Shown one piece after another: positions 1 to 5,559 of a stretch of DNA of 5,559 nucleotides. This DNA is from an uncultured Paracoccaceae bacterium (GTDB lineage Bacteria; Pseudomonadota; Alphaproteobacteria; Rhodobacterales; Rhodobacteraceae). The DNA lies in the NCBI GenBank assembly GCA_937927885.1, contig CALEZJ010000140.1, forward strand, positions 1-5,559, given 5' to 3'. A program made the translations under genes and the position numbers. Position 1 is the stretch's first letter, and each line of letters opens with the position of its first letter. The notes beneath the pieces are model-generated. The model saw only the letters and a list, made by a program, of their open reading frames with translations. It had not been told where the DNA came from and did not search any database.

Positions 1-41
1 CATTGACACTGCGCGCCGCTGCTGCCCAGTCTGGCGCAAAC

Positions 42-46
42 GGAGG
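42..46 (+). promoter_or_regulatory. Ribosome-binding site of the OCD-family gene
   Basis: GGAGG lies five bases before the ATG at 52 and supports that start over any upstream codon. A perfect TTGACA hexamer at 3-8 could be a -35 box, but the bases 17-18 further on (about 26-32) do not resemble a -10 box, so no promoter is called. Bases 1-51 otherwise hold nothing recognisable. The TGA at 4-6 could be the stop of a gene left of the window, which cannot be tested here. Confidence 0.7.
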
Positions 47-51
47 CTGCC

Positions 52-996
52 ATGTTCCCAGTCCTGACACGCGATCAGGTCGAACCCCTGCTCGACTGGA
101 TCACCATGAGCGATGCCCTGGCCGATGGGCACCGCCTGCCGTCGGCGCAAATCCGCGATGTGCTGCTGGCCCAGGGGGACAACCGCCTGTTGTCGCGGGC
201 GGCCTGGATCGACGGGCTGGGCGCGGGTGTGAAATCGGTCACGGTCTTTCCCGGCAATGCCGCGGCAGGCATGCCTTCGGTGCAGGGCGCCATGCTGATT
301 TTCGATGCGGTCACCGGCGCCATCGAGGCCGTCATCGACAACGCGCTGATCACCCGCTGGAAAACCGCCGCGGATTCGCTTCTGGGCGCGCGACTGCTGG
401 CGCGGCGGGACTCGCGCCATCTGCTGATCCTTGGCGCGGGCGCCGTCGCCGAGTCGCTGATCGAGGCCTATCCCTGCGCCTTCCCGGGACTGACCATCTC
501 GATCTGGGCGCGCCGGGCCGAGGCCGCCGGGGCGCTCGCCGCGCGCCACCCGGGCGTGCGCGTGGTCACCGACCTGCCCAAGGCCGTCGCCGGGGCCGAC
601 ATCGTCGCCACCTGCACGATGACCCGCGAGCCGATCCTGAAGGGGGACTGGCTGCGCCCCGGCCAACACATAGACCTGATCGGCGCCTATACGCCCGAGA
701 TGCGCGAGGCGGACGACACAGTCCTGCGCCGCGGCCGGATCTTTGTCGACAGCCGGGCGACGACCCTCGGTCATATCGGCGAATTGCAGATCCCGCTGTC
801 ACAGGGCGTGATCCGCGACGACGACGTGCTGGGCGACCTGCACCAGTTGGTGGCCGGCACCAGCGGGCGCAGGCAGGACGACGAGATCACGGTGTTCAAG
901 AATGGCGGCGGCGCCCATCTGGACCTGATGACCGCCCGCCTGATGCTAAGCCGCTGGCGCGCGGCACGGAAAGAGCCCGAGGGGCCCTTGCGGTAA
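52..996 (+). CDS. Ornithine cyclodeaminase/mu-crystallin family protein, probably an imino-acid reductase
   Basis: This 314-residue protein has the usual length of the OCD/mu-crystallin family, cytoplasmic NAD(P)-dependent enzymes acting on amino acids or cyclic imino acids. Visible landmarks are GVKSVTVFPGN (residues 59-69, with the conserved substrate-site Lys61), ITRWKTAA (100-107, with the conserved Arg102), the Rossmann dinucleotide loop ILGAGAVAES (126-135) and the C-terminal TVFKNGGGAHLDL (280-292). Where ornithine cyclodeaminase carries its catalytic Asp (the VGGDCPGKTE region), this protein reads IGAYTPEMRE (210-219), with Tyr213 in the Asp position. Family members lacking that Asp are generally reductases of ketimines such as pyrroline-2-carboxylate, or alanine-dehydrogenase-like enzymes. 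I therefore infer reductase activity rather than ornithine deamination; the substrate is not known. The start at 52 has a strong GGAGG in front. A LytTR gene follows after 34 bases on the same strand, so co-transcription is possible. The family call is firm and the exact reaction is not. Confidence 0.93.
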   Translation: MFPVLTRDQVEPLLDWITMSDALADGHRLPSAQIRDVLLAQGDNRLLSRAAWIDGLGAGVKSVTVFPGNAAAGMPSVQGAMLIFDAVTGAIEAVIDNALITRWKTAADSLLGARLLARRDSRHLLILGAGAVAESLIEAYPCAFPGLTISIWARRAEAAGALAARHPGVRVVTDLPKAVAGADIVATCTMTREPILKGDWLRPGQHIDLIGAYTPEMREADDTVLRRGRIFVDSRATTLGHIGELQIPLSQGVIRDDDVLGDLHQLVAGTSGRRQDDEITVFKNGGGAHLDLMTARLMLSRWRAARKEPEGPLR

Positions 997-1004
997 TTGA
1001 CCTT

Positions 1005-1020
1005 TAACCCTGAGTGGTTA
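1005..1020. repeat. Inverted repeat TAACC-N6-GGTTA before the LytTR gene
   Basis: TAACC (1005-1009) and GGTTA (1016-1020) form a perfect 5-bp inverted repeat with a 6-base centre. It lies in the 34-base gap between two same-strand genes and ends just before the AGGAG ribosome-binding site (1024-1028) of the next gene. It could be an operator, perhaps for self-regulation by the LytTR protein, or a small hairpin near the ribosome-binding site. It is too short to work as a terminator and has no T-run. Chance occurrence is possible, although the AT-rich arms stand out in this GC-rich sequence. Confidence 0.35.
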
Positions 1021-1030
1021 GAGAGGAGCC

Positions 1031-1975
1031 ATGTCGCGATTCTTGGAGCCTGAACAGAGGACGTTGGCCTGGGTGCGCAACCAGGTCGGGACCGGACTGC
1101 GGGATGCCCGGGCCTTTTTCAGCCAGCGATTGTTCTGGGGCCTGATCGCGATGGGGGTGATGGTGACCGCCCTCGCCGGACCCTATGGCACGTTCGAATA
1201 CCTCACCCTTGCCGAGCGGCTGGTCTATTGGGGGGTGTCCATTCTGGTCCCGGCCCTGGTCGCGACAACGCTCTCGCTGATCGCACTCCGGTTCAGCGAG
1301 GCGGTCGGAATTCCGTGGATCGTCAGCGCCCTGCTTGCAGGGGGCCTCACGGTGGGGCCGGCACTGGGTGTCGTGATCGTGCTGGAAGATGTTCTGGCCG
1401 GACCGCCGGGCACCACGGCGCCAAAGAGTGTCTCGCAGCTCTTTCCGCTCGTTGCCGGGCCGGTGCTGGGTGTGACCGTGATCGTCAACGCAATCCTGGT
1501 CCGTTTTCAGGCGGGCGTCAGGGCGGGCAGGCCGGAAGGCGCGACGCCCGGCTTTCGGCAGGATGCACCGGACCTCGCGCGCCACGGCGCGGCGGGGCCC
1601 GTCCAGCCTCCGCGGCTCGTCTCGAGCCGTGTGGACGGGGCGCTGCCGCTGCTATTGCAGCGCCTCCCGCCGGAACTGGGCCGCGATCTGGTCTGCGTGC
1701 AGGCGCAGAACCATTATCTGGAGGTGACGACCAAGCAGGGCAAGGCGCTGGTGCTGATGCGGCTTGGCGATGCCGAACGGGATCTTTCCGTGATCGACGG
1801 GCTGCGGGTGCACCGCTCGTGGTGGGTGGCGCTGGGACATGTCGCGTCTTACAGCCGGACCGAAGGGGGCGGCGCCAGCCTGACCACCTCGACCGGGCAG
1901 GTGATCCCCGTCGCACGCAACCAGCGCGAGGACCTCATCGCCGCGCTGGCACGGCTGCGATCGGCGGCCGAGTGA
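1031..1975 (+). CDS. Membrane-anchored LytTR-type DNA-binding transcriptional regulator
   Basis: This 314-residue protein has a hydrophobic N-terminal half and a DNA-binding C-terminal domain. Probable transmembrane segments are at about residues 34-50, 64-86, 93-120 and 136-158, placing the protein in the inner membrane with the C-terminus predicted in the cytoplasm. A Pro/Gly/Arg-rich linker (about 160-200) leads into a LytTR domain (about 205-310). Typical LytTR signatures are the strand with AQNHYLEV (225-232), RVHRSWWVALGHV (259-271) and the closing PVARNQREDL (293-302), equivalent to the PVSR motif of the family. LytTR domains bind short promoter repeats; there is no receiver domain, so this is not a classical LytR/AgrA response regulator, and the membrane part may sense or anchor. 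AGGAG stands three bases before the ATG. The last base abuts the stop of the convergent oxidoreductase gene. Its target genes and signal are unknown. Confidence 0.9.
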   Translation: MSRFLEPEQRTLAWVRNQVGTGLRDARAFFSQRLFWGLIAMGVMVTALAGPYGTFEYLTLAERLVYWGVSILVPALVATTLSLIALRFSEAVGIPWIVSALLAGGLTVGPALGVVIVLEDVLAGPPGTTAPKSVSQLFPLVAGPVLGVTVIVNAILVRFQAGVRAGRPEGATPGFRQDAPDLARHGAAGPVQPPRLVSSRVDGALPLLLQRLPPELGRDLVCVQAQNHYLEVTTKQGKALVLMRLGDAERDLSVIDGLRVHRSWWVALGHVASYSRTEGGGASLTTSTGQVIPVARNQREDLIAALARLRSAAE

Positions 1976-2875
1976 TCATTCGAGGCGCGCGGGGAACCCC
2001 TCGGCCCGCAGGTCGGTGCCCAGCACATCCTCCAGCAGTTTGACGATCTGCGTCGACTGCGCCGACCCGCCGTAAGCCGCCCGACCCTTGAGGAAGGTCT
2101 GTTCCGTCATCGAGGCCAGATCCAGCGGCACCCCGAATTCCCGCCCGAACTGCGTGGCAAATCCCAGGTCCTTCAGCGCGAGGTCCATGGTGAAGGCGAT
2201 GTCATAGCTGCCGTTCAGGATCAGTTGTCCTTCGGTTTCGTGCACGAAGGAGGTGCCGGACGAGGCCGAAATCGCCTCCCAGGCGGTTTTCAGGTCCAGA
2301 CCGCCGCGCTTGGCCAGCATCAGCGCCTCGCCATCGGCCACGAGATGGATGAAGGCCAGCATGTTGGTGATCACCTTGATGACCGCCGCCGAACCGACCG
2401 GGCCCATGTGGAAGATCCTGTTCCCCATCGCCTGAAGGGCGGGTTTGTGGCGCGCGAAAACCGCGGCCTCGCCGCCGATCAGCACGGTGATTTCCCCGCG
2501 CGCGGCCAGATGCACCCCGCCCGTGACCGGGCTTTCCAGCACGCCCATCCCCGCCGCCTGCGCCATCGCGGCCAGTCGCGTGATCTCGGCCCGGCCGAGG
2601 GTCGACATCTCGATCCAGTCGGCGCCCGGTGTCATCGCGGGCAGGATGCGGGTCAGCACCGCCTCGCTGACCGCGGGGGACGGCAGACAGGTGATCACCG
2701 CATCGGCCCCGGCCACCGCGGCCTCAGGGGTATCGGCCCAGGTCACGCCCAGCGCGTCAAACCGTGCCCTGTGGCTGGAATCGCGGTCATGCACCGTCAG
2801 CGCGAAACCGGCGCGCGCCAGCGAGGCGGCCAGATGCCCGCCCAAATTCCCCAAGCCGATATAGGCGTAGCGCAT
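1976..2875 (-). CDS. 3-hydroxyisobutyrate dehydrogenase-like NAD(P)-dependent oxidoreductase
   Basis: This 299-residue protein belongs to the beta-hydroxyacid dehydrogenase family (HIBADH, tartronate semialdehyde reductase, glyoxylate/succinic semialdehyde reductase). The N-terminal Rossmann fold opens with [19 protein letters not shown] (residues 4-22, GxGxxG at 7-12). The second strand ends VHDRD (28-32); an Asp at its tip suggests NAD rather than NADP, but this is weak evidence. The substrate-binding motif is [20 protein letters not shown] (115-134). The catalytic lysine is Lys167 in [13 protein letters not shown], with Asn171 one helical turn later, and KDLGFA (235-240) is the usual C-terminal motif. 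An upstream in-frame ATG would add 54 residues of Arg-rich, non-homologous sequence read through a terminator hairpin, so I take the start at 2875, which has GGGGGGACAGGA directly before it. The gene converges with the LytTR gene, with no gap between stops. The substrate cannot be set from sequence alone. Confidence 0.93.
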   Translation of the reverse strand: MRYAYIGLGNLGGHLAASLARAGFALTVHDRDSSHRARFDALGVTWADTPEAAVAGADAVITCLPSPAVSEAVLTRILPAMTPGADWIEMSTLGRAEITRLAAMAQAAGMGVLESPVTGGVHLAARGEITVLIGGEAAVFARHKPALQAMGNRIFHMGPVGSAAVIKVITNMLAFIHLVADGEALMLAKRGGLDLKTAWEAISASSGTSFVHETEGQLILNGSYDIAFTMDLALKDLGFATQFGREFGVPLDLASMTEQTFLKGRAAYGGSAQSTQIVKLLEDVLGTDLRAEGFPARLE

Positions 2876-2879
2876 TCCT

Positions 2880-2927
2880 GTCCCCCCTGCTGCAACCCGG
2901 GACGACTGTGGCCCGGACAGGGGGGAC
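2880..2927 (-). promoter_or_regulatory. Possible hairpin masking the oxidoreductase ribosome-binding site
   Basis: On the plus strand, GTCCCCCCTG (2880-2889) and CAGGGGGGAC (2918-2927) are perfect 10-bp reverse complements separated by 28 bases. In the minus-strand transcript the arm next to the start codon holds the G-run that serves as Shine-Dalgarno sequence, so a folded leader would hide it. This needs a transcript starting upstream of 2927. No convincing promoter is visible between here and the terminator at 2935-2968, so the transcription start is unknown. The pairing is seen directly; any regulatory role is inference. Confidence 0.4.
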
Positions 2928-2934
2928 GGCGCCC

Positions 2935-2968
2935 GCGCAAAGGCGACGTGGCAGTGTCGCCTTTGCGC
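2935..2968 (-). terminator. Perfect stem-loop terminator after the small secreted-protein gene
   Basis: GCGCAAAGGCGAC (2935-2947) and GTCGCCTTTGCGC (2956-2968) form a perfect 13-bp stem around an 8-base loop. The stem begins seven bases after the stop of the minus-strand gene ending at 2976, where an intrinsic terminator is expected. The GGCGAC/GTCGCC core followed by TTT fits a short GC stem with a small U-run, which here pairs with the A-run to lengthen the hairpin. There is no long T-tract beyond it, so termination may be partial or depend on the structure. The element is symmetric and could work on either strand. Confidence 0.72.
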
Positions 2969-2975
2969 TGCGCGC

Positions 2976-3398
2976 TCAGTTCGCCGCGATGGCCGTCGCG
3001 CTGATCGGCTGCGTGCGCAGATCGAGGCAGGGGCCAAAGGCGCCTGCCCAGCCCGAGGGATAGGAATCGGCCATGAAGGTCAGGGTGAAGGTGCCCCAAT
3101 GCGGCGAGGCGAATTCCTCGACGGGGTCGACCATGTCGGTCACGCAGGTGTCCGGTCCCGCGGGCGCCACCCAGACGCCGGTGTAGGTGCCGCGTCCACC
3201 CGCCACATCGGCTGCCAGCCCCGGCACGAAGAGGCGGATCGACACGCCGGAATCCTCGTCGTCCAGACGCAGGACGGCGGTCGTGCCGATATCGGTTTCC
3301 CACACCACCGGGCCATGCTGCGAAACCCAGACCTCGTCGGCGAGGGCCGGCGCGGCAAGCGCGGCGAGGGACAGGACAATTCCGGAAACAAGACGCAT
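2976..3398 (-). CDS. Small secreted protein of unknown function
   Basis: This 140-residue protein belongs to no family I recognise. It begins with a clear Sec signal peptide: MRLVSG, a hydrophobic core [12 protein letters not shown], and a likely cleavage after residue 20 (ALA^DE), leaving about 120 residues in the periplasm or outside. The mature part is acidic, rich in Val, Thr, Gly and Trp, and looks like a beta-rich single domain. It has two cysteines (85 and 124) that could form one disulfide, and the stretch [20 protein letters not shown] (22-41). There is no lipobox, membrane anchor or catalytic motif that I can name. An ATG 14 codons earlier (3440) exists, but the start at 3398 has GGAGG close upstream and puts the signal peptide at the N-terminus. 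A strong terminator follows. The gene is transcribed divergently from surE. That it is a real gene is supported by the signal peptide, ribosome-binding site and terminator. Confidence 0.8.
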   Translation of the reverse strand: MRLVSGIVLSLAALAAPALADEVWVSQHGPVVWETDIGTTAVLRLDDEDSGVSIRLFVPGLAADVAGGRGTYTGVWVAPAGPDTCVTDMVDPVEEFASPHWGTFTLTFMADSYPSGWAGAFGPCLDLRTQPISATAIAAN

Positions 3399-3527
3399 CG
3401 AGACCTCCAGCAACCATGCCCGCGCAGATTGGCACGGCAAGCGGCCGCGAGCCAGTGGAATTGCAGGGGCTTCTTGCCGGGCGCCCTGGCCTGCATTAGG
3501 GATTGGAAAACCGAGGAAAGGTCATCC
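3399..3527. promoter_or_regulatory. Divergent intergenic region between the secreted-protein gene and surE
   Basis: These 129 bases must hold the promoters for the leftward secreted-protein gene and for rightward surE, unless either is read from further away. No strong sigma-70 box pair is visible. A weak leftward candidate is TTGCCG (minus strand, 3440-3435) with CATGGT (3418-3413) at 16-base spacing. A weak rightward candidate is TTGCCG (3474-3479) with TTAGGG-like sequence near 3496-3501. The surE ribosome-binding site is the GAGGAAAGG at 3513-3521. Neither promoter candidate is firm. Confidence 0.4.
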
Positions 3528-4316
3528 ATGCGCATTCTGGTGACGAACGACGACGGCATCAACGCTCCGGGGTTGGAGGTGCTGACCGCCATCGCCACCG
3601 AGATCGCCGGGCCCAGGGGCGAGGTCTGGATCGTCGCCCCCGCCTTTGAACAATCGGGCGTCGCGCACAAGATCAGCTATACTCATCCGATGATGCTGGC
3701 CAAACTGGGACCGCGCCGTTATGCGGCCGAGGGGAGCCCGGCGGATTGCGTGCTGGCAGGGCTTTACGAGGTGCTTCAGGGCGCGCGGCCCGATCTGGTG
3801 CTGTCGGGGGTGAACCGGGGCAACAATTCGGCCGAGAACACGCTCTATTCCGGCACCGTGGGCGGCGCGATGGAAGCCGCGCTTCAGGGCCTGCGCGCCA
3901 TCGCCCTGTCGCAGTATCTGGGCCCGCGAACCGAAGAGATGGCGGGCGGCATGTTCGAGCCCGCCGTGGTTCATGGCACCGGGGTGGTGCGGACCCTCCT
4001 GGACAAGGGGCTGTGGGACGACACCGATTATCGGCTGTTCTACAACGTGAACTTTCCCGCCGTTCCCGCCGCAGAGGTCAAGGGCATCAAGGTGGCCGCG
4101 CAGGGCTTTCGCCGCCATGCCGCCTTCGGGGTCGAGCCGCATGTCTCGCCCTCGGGGCGCAAGTTCCTGTGGATCAAGGGCGGCCCGCAGCAGATCGCCA
4201 CCCTGCCCGGAACCGACGCGGCGGCCAATCTGGACGGGTGGATTTCGGTCACGCCGATGCGCTGCGACCTGACGGCGCATGACACGCTGCAATCCCTGGC
4301 GGAGCGTCTGGAATGA
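3528..4316 (+). CDS. surE: 5'/3'-nucleotidase SurE
   Basis: SurE is a metal-dependent phosphatase that removes phosphate from nucleoside 5'- and 3'-monophosphates, and in some bacteria from short polyphosphate; it is cytoplasmic and linked to stationary-phase survival. The 262 residues match the family length. The N-terminus [15 protein letters not shown] carries the metal ligands Asp8 and Asp9. APAFEQSG (38-44) supplies Ser43 and SGVNRGNN (93-100) supplies Asn96, completing the expected metal site. Further signatures are [11 protein letters not shown] (68-78, GTPADC in many relatives) and [16 protein letters not shown] (103-118). All key residues are present, so the enzyme should be active. 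The ATG at 3528 starts the conserved N-terminus exactly; an open frame extending further left is non-homologous. The stop overlaps the pcm start by four bases, indicating translational coupling. Confidence 0.97.
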   Translation: MRILVTNDDGINAPGLEVLTAIATEIAGPRGEVWIVAPAFEQSGVAHKISYTHPMMLAKLGPRRYAAEGSPADCVLAGLYEVLQGARPDLVLSGVNRGNNSAENTLYSGTVGGAMEAALQGLRAIALSQYLGPRTEEMAGGMFEPAVVHGTGVVRTLLDKGLWDDTDYRLFYNVNFPAVPAAEVKGIKVAAQGFRRHAAFGVEPHVSPSGRKFLWIKGGPQQIATLPGTDAAANLDGWISVTPMRCDLTAHDTLQSLAERLE

Positions 4317-4960
4317 CCGACGCCGAGCGCGCCGAGAAGGTCATGCGCTTCATCTATGCGCTGCGCTCGAAGGGCGTGACGGATCAGGCGGTGCTGCGCG
4401 CCATGGAGCGGATCGACCGGGGCGTCTTTGTCCGCGGCACCTTTGCCGAACGCGCCTACGAGGACACGCCGCTGCCCATCGCCTGCGGCCAGACGATCAG
4501 CCAGCCCTCGGTCGTCGCCCTGATGACCGAGGCGCTGGAGGTCACACCGCGCGACAAGGTGCTGGAGGTGGGCACCGGATCGGGCTATCAGGCGGCAATC
4601 CTCAGCCAGTTGGCGCGCCGGGTCTATACCGTGGAACGCCACCGCACGCTGATCGCCGGCGCACGCGCCGCTTTCGAGGCGCTGGGCCTGCACAACATCA
4701 CCGCGATTGCGGCGGACGGGTCTTACGGCCTGCCCGATCAGGCGCCCTTTGACCGCATCCTGGTGACCGCCGCCGCCGAGGACCCGCCGGGCACGCTGAT
4801 GGAGCAATTGCGCGTCGGCGGCATCATGATCGTGCCGGTGGGCCAGTCGGATGCGGTGCAGACCCTGATCAAGGTGCGTCGCACCGAAACCGGGTTTGAC
4901 TATGAAGAACTGCGCCCGGTGCGTTTTGTCCCCCTGCTCGAGGGGATGGGCCGCGACTGA
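4313..4960 (+). CDS. pcm: Protein-L-isoaspartate O-methyltransferase
   Basis: This enzyme transfers a methyl group from S-adenosylmethionine to L-isoaspartyl residues in aged proteins, starting their conversion back to aspartate. The 215 residues are full length for the family. Signatures in order are [16 protein letters not shown] (58-73, the isoaspartate-binding region before the SAM fold), motif [16 protein letters not shown] (83-97), VYTVERH (104-110, acidic residue that contacts the SAM ribose), [14 protein letters not shown] (146-159) and the C-terminal VRFVPLL (203-209). Nothing essential seems to be missing. The start codon lies in an ATGA overlap with surE, and GGAG at 4301-4304 within the end of surE is a fitting ribosome-binding site. 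The pairing with surE upstream and an NlpD-like gene downstream is a widely conserved arrangement and strengthens the call. Confidence 0.97.
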   Translation: MTDAERAEKVMRFIYALRSKGVTDQAVLRAMERIDRGVFVRGTFAERAYEDTPLPIACGQTISQPSVVALMTEALEVTPRDKVLEVGTGSGYQAAILSQLARRVYTVERHRTLIAGARAAFEALGLHNITAIAADGSYGLPDQAPFDRILVTAAAEDPPGTLMEQLRVGGIMIVPVGQSDAVQTLIKVRRTETGFDYEELRPVRFVPLLEGMGRD

Positions 4961-5027
4961 TCCCCCCTGCGACGCGCCCGTGCCCGAAAACCCTGCGCGG
5001 TTTCCCGCAACACGTTGTGGTGATGGG

Positions 5028-5056
5028 CTGTCATATCGGGAAATTTCGGCTATACA
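5028..5056 (+). promoter_or_regulatory. Candidate sigma-70-type promoter of the nlpD-like gene
   Basis: CTGTCA (5028-5033, four of six matches to TTGACA) and TATACA (5051-5056, four of six matches to TATAAT) are separated by exactly 17 bases. They lie in a locally AT-rich patch (about 5031-5066) that contrasts with the GC-rich surroundings. Transcription would start near 5063, giving a leader of about 56 bases. This would allow the lipoprotein gene to be expressed separately from surE-pcm. It is a prediction from motif and spacing only. Confidence 0.5.
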
Positions 5057-5069
5057 TGGAAAAAAGACA

Positions 5070-5101
5070 CCGGGGCGCGATCTGCCGCAACCCGGGGCGC
5101 G
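5070..5101 (+). repeat. Ten-base direct repeat in the nlpD leader
   Basis: CCGGGGCGCG occurs at 5070-5079 and again at 5092-5101, with start points 22 bases apart, about two turns of the helix. Both copies lie between the predicted transcription start and the start codon. CCGGG of the first copy can also pair with CCCGG (5091-5095) as a weak hairpin. It may be a binding site or chance in GC-rich DNA. Confidence 0.35.
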
Positions 5102-5118
5102 TGCAAGGCGGACAGAGC

Positions 5119-5559
5119 ATGAGCAGTTTTTCGACCCCCTTTTCGGGCCAACGCCTGTGGCTGGCCGCGGTGTTTGGCAGCACGGCATTGGCGCTGGCCG
5201 GATGCGGGGGCGGCGGCATGTCAGATCTGGACTGGGACCTGCGCCCGTCCGGGCGGTTTTCGACGGCCGACGCGGCCCGCGAGTCAACCGCAGCCCGCCC
5301 GGCCGCGGATGCGCGGGGGGTCATCTCGTATCCCGGCTATCAGGTGGTGGTCGCGCAGCGTGGCGATCGGGTCAGCGATGTGGCCAGCCGCCTCGGGATC
5401 GACGCGCGCAGCCTCGCCGAACACAACGCCCTGCCCCCCGACACCGCGCTGCGCGGCGGTGAACTGCTGGTGCTGCCCGGGCGGGTCAGCGAAAGCGTCA
5501 CCCCGCCGTCGATCACGGCAACCCCGCTGGGGCCGGTGTCGGCGGCGCCCGCGGGGCCC
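5119..5559 (+). CDS. nlpD: NlpD-like LysM lipoprotein, 3' end beyond the window
   Basis: The frame is open from the ATG at 5119 to the window edge (147 codons seen), so the gene is cut by the window, not broken. The N-terminus is a lipoprotein signal: a hydrophobic stretch WLAAVFGSTALALAG followed by Cys29 (lipobox LAGC), then a Gly-rich tether. A Ala/Arg-rich linker leads to a LysM peptidoglycan-binding domain at about residues 73-119 (YQVVVAQRGDRVSDVASRLG, then an HNAL turn and ELLVLP). Pro/Ala/Thr-rich linker sequence follows. In NlpD-type proteins a C-terminal M23 (LytM) domain comes next, either a peptidase or an activator of cell-wall amidases in division; it would lie outside the window, so the symbol rests on the LysM lipoprotein layout plus the position after surE-pcm. 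The ribosome-binding site is weak (AAGGCGGA at 5105-5112). A separate promoter candidate lies upstream. Confidence 0.85.
   Translation, partial: MSSFSTPFSGQRLWLAAVFGSTALALAGCGGGGMSDLDWDLRPSGRFSTADAARESTAARPAADARGVISYPGYQVVVAQRGDRVSDVASRLGIDARSLAEHNALPPDTALRGGELLVLPGRVSESVTPPSITATPLGPVSAAPAGP

Noticed and set aside
3..1007. Long open frame of 334 codons overlapping the OCD-family gene in another frame
   Set aside because: Its translation is dominated by Arg, Gly and Ala with no family motifs. It is a GC-driven shadow of the 52-996 gene, which has full family signatures and a ribosome-binding site.
2876..3037. N-terminal extension of the oxidoreductase by 54 residues
   Set aside because: The extension is Arg/Ser-rich, reads through a perfect terminator hairpin and overlaps the end of the preceding gene. 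The Rossmann fold starts immediately at the shorter start.
3099..3527. Upstream extension of the surE frame
   Set aside because: It lies antisense to the secreted-protein gene and has no SurE homology; the conserved SurE N-terminus starts at 3528.
4961..4970. TCCCCCCTGC, also present at 2881-2890
   Set aside because: A ten-base C-rich match is easily expected by chance in this composition. The two contexts differ (after a stop codon on one strand, a ribosome-binding site on the other), so no shared element is claimed.
4988..5003. AAACC-N6-GGTTT stem after pcm as a terminator
   Set aside because: Only five base pairs, mostly A-T, with no T-run beyond the short TTT. It is too weak to call, although partial termination here cannot be excluded.
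4040..5287. 415-codon minus-strand open frame across surE, pcm and the nlpD-like start
   Set aside because: Low-complexity His/Arg/Ala-rich translation opposite three well-recognised genes; no motif and no plausible ribosome-binding site.

Overview
The window is GC-rich (visibly well above 60%) with strong G/C preference at third codon positions. Its gene content fits an alphaproteobacterium, most likely of the Rhodobacteraceae (Rhodobacter/Paracoccus-like). This placement rests on the style of the proteins and the surE-pcm-LysM lipoprotein cluster without rpoS; no marker gene is present to fix the genus. Genes fill nearly all of the window. I see no tRNA, rRNA, CRISPR array, insertion sequence, phage gene or clear compositional break, so this reads as ordinary chromosomal core or near-core DNA.

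Layout. Bases 52-996 (+) encode an ornithine cyclodeaminase/mu-crystallin family protein whose active-site region looks more like the imino-acid (ketimine) reductase branch than true ornithine cyclodeaminase. After 34 bases, 1031-1975 (+) encodes a membrane-anchored LytTR DNA-binding protein with about four transmembrane segments. Its stop codon abuts the stop of a convergent gene: 1976-2875 (-) encodes a 3-hydroxyisobutyrate dehydrogenase-like NAD(P)-dependent oxidoreductase. Upstream of that gene on the same strand lie a possible ribosome-binding-site hairpin and a perfect 13-bp stem-loop terminator. Then comes 2976-3398 (-), a small secreted protein of unknown function.

A 129-base divergent intergenic region separates this protein from surE (3528-4316, +) and pcm (4313-4960, +), which overlap by four bases (ATGA) and are almost certainly co-transcribed. 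A 158-base gap with a plausible sigma-70-type promoter precedes a LysM lipoprotein of the NlpD type (5119 to beyond the window end, +).

How the genes work together. surE, pcm and the nlpD-like gene form the well-known stationary-phase/repair/cell-envelope cluster: a 5'-nucleotidase, an isoaspartyl-protein repair methyltransferase and an envelope LysM protein. In gammaproteobacteria this cluster continues into rpoS; alphaproteobacteria lack rpoS. The left-hand genes show no obvious shared pathway. The two dehydrogenase-type enzymes are separate transcription units on opposite strands, and the LytTR protein may regulate itself or a neighbour.

I found no convincing evidence of a new biological system. 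The points most worth checking are the altered active site of the first protein, the hairpin over the oxidoreductase's ribosome-binding site, the membrane-bound LytTR regulator with a palindrome in front of it, and the unclassified secreted protein.
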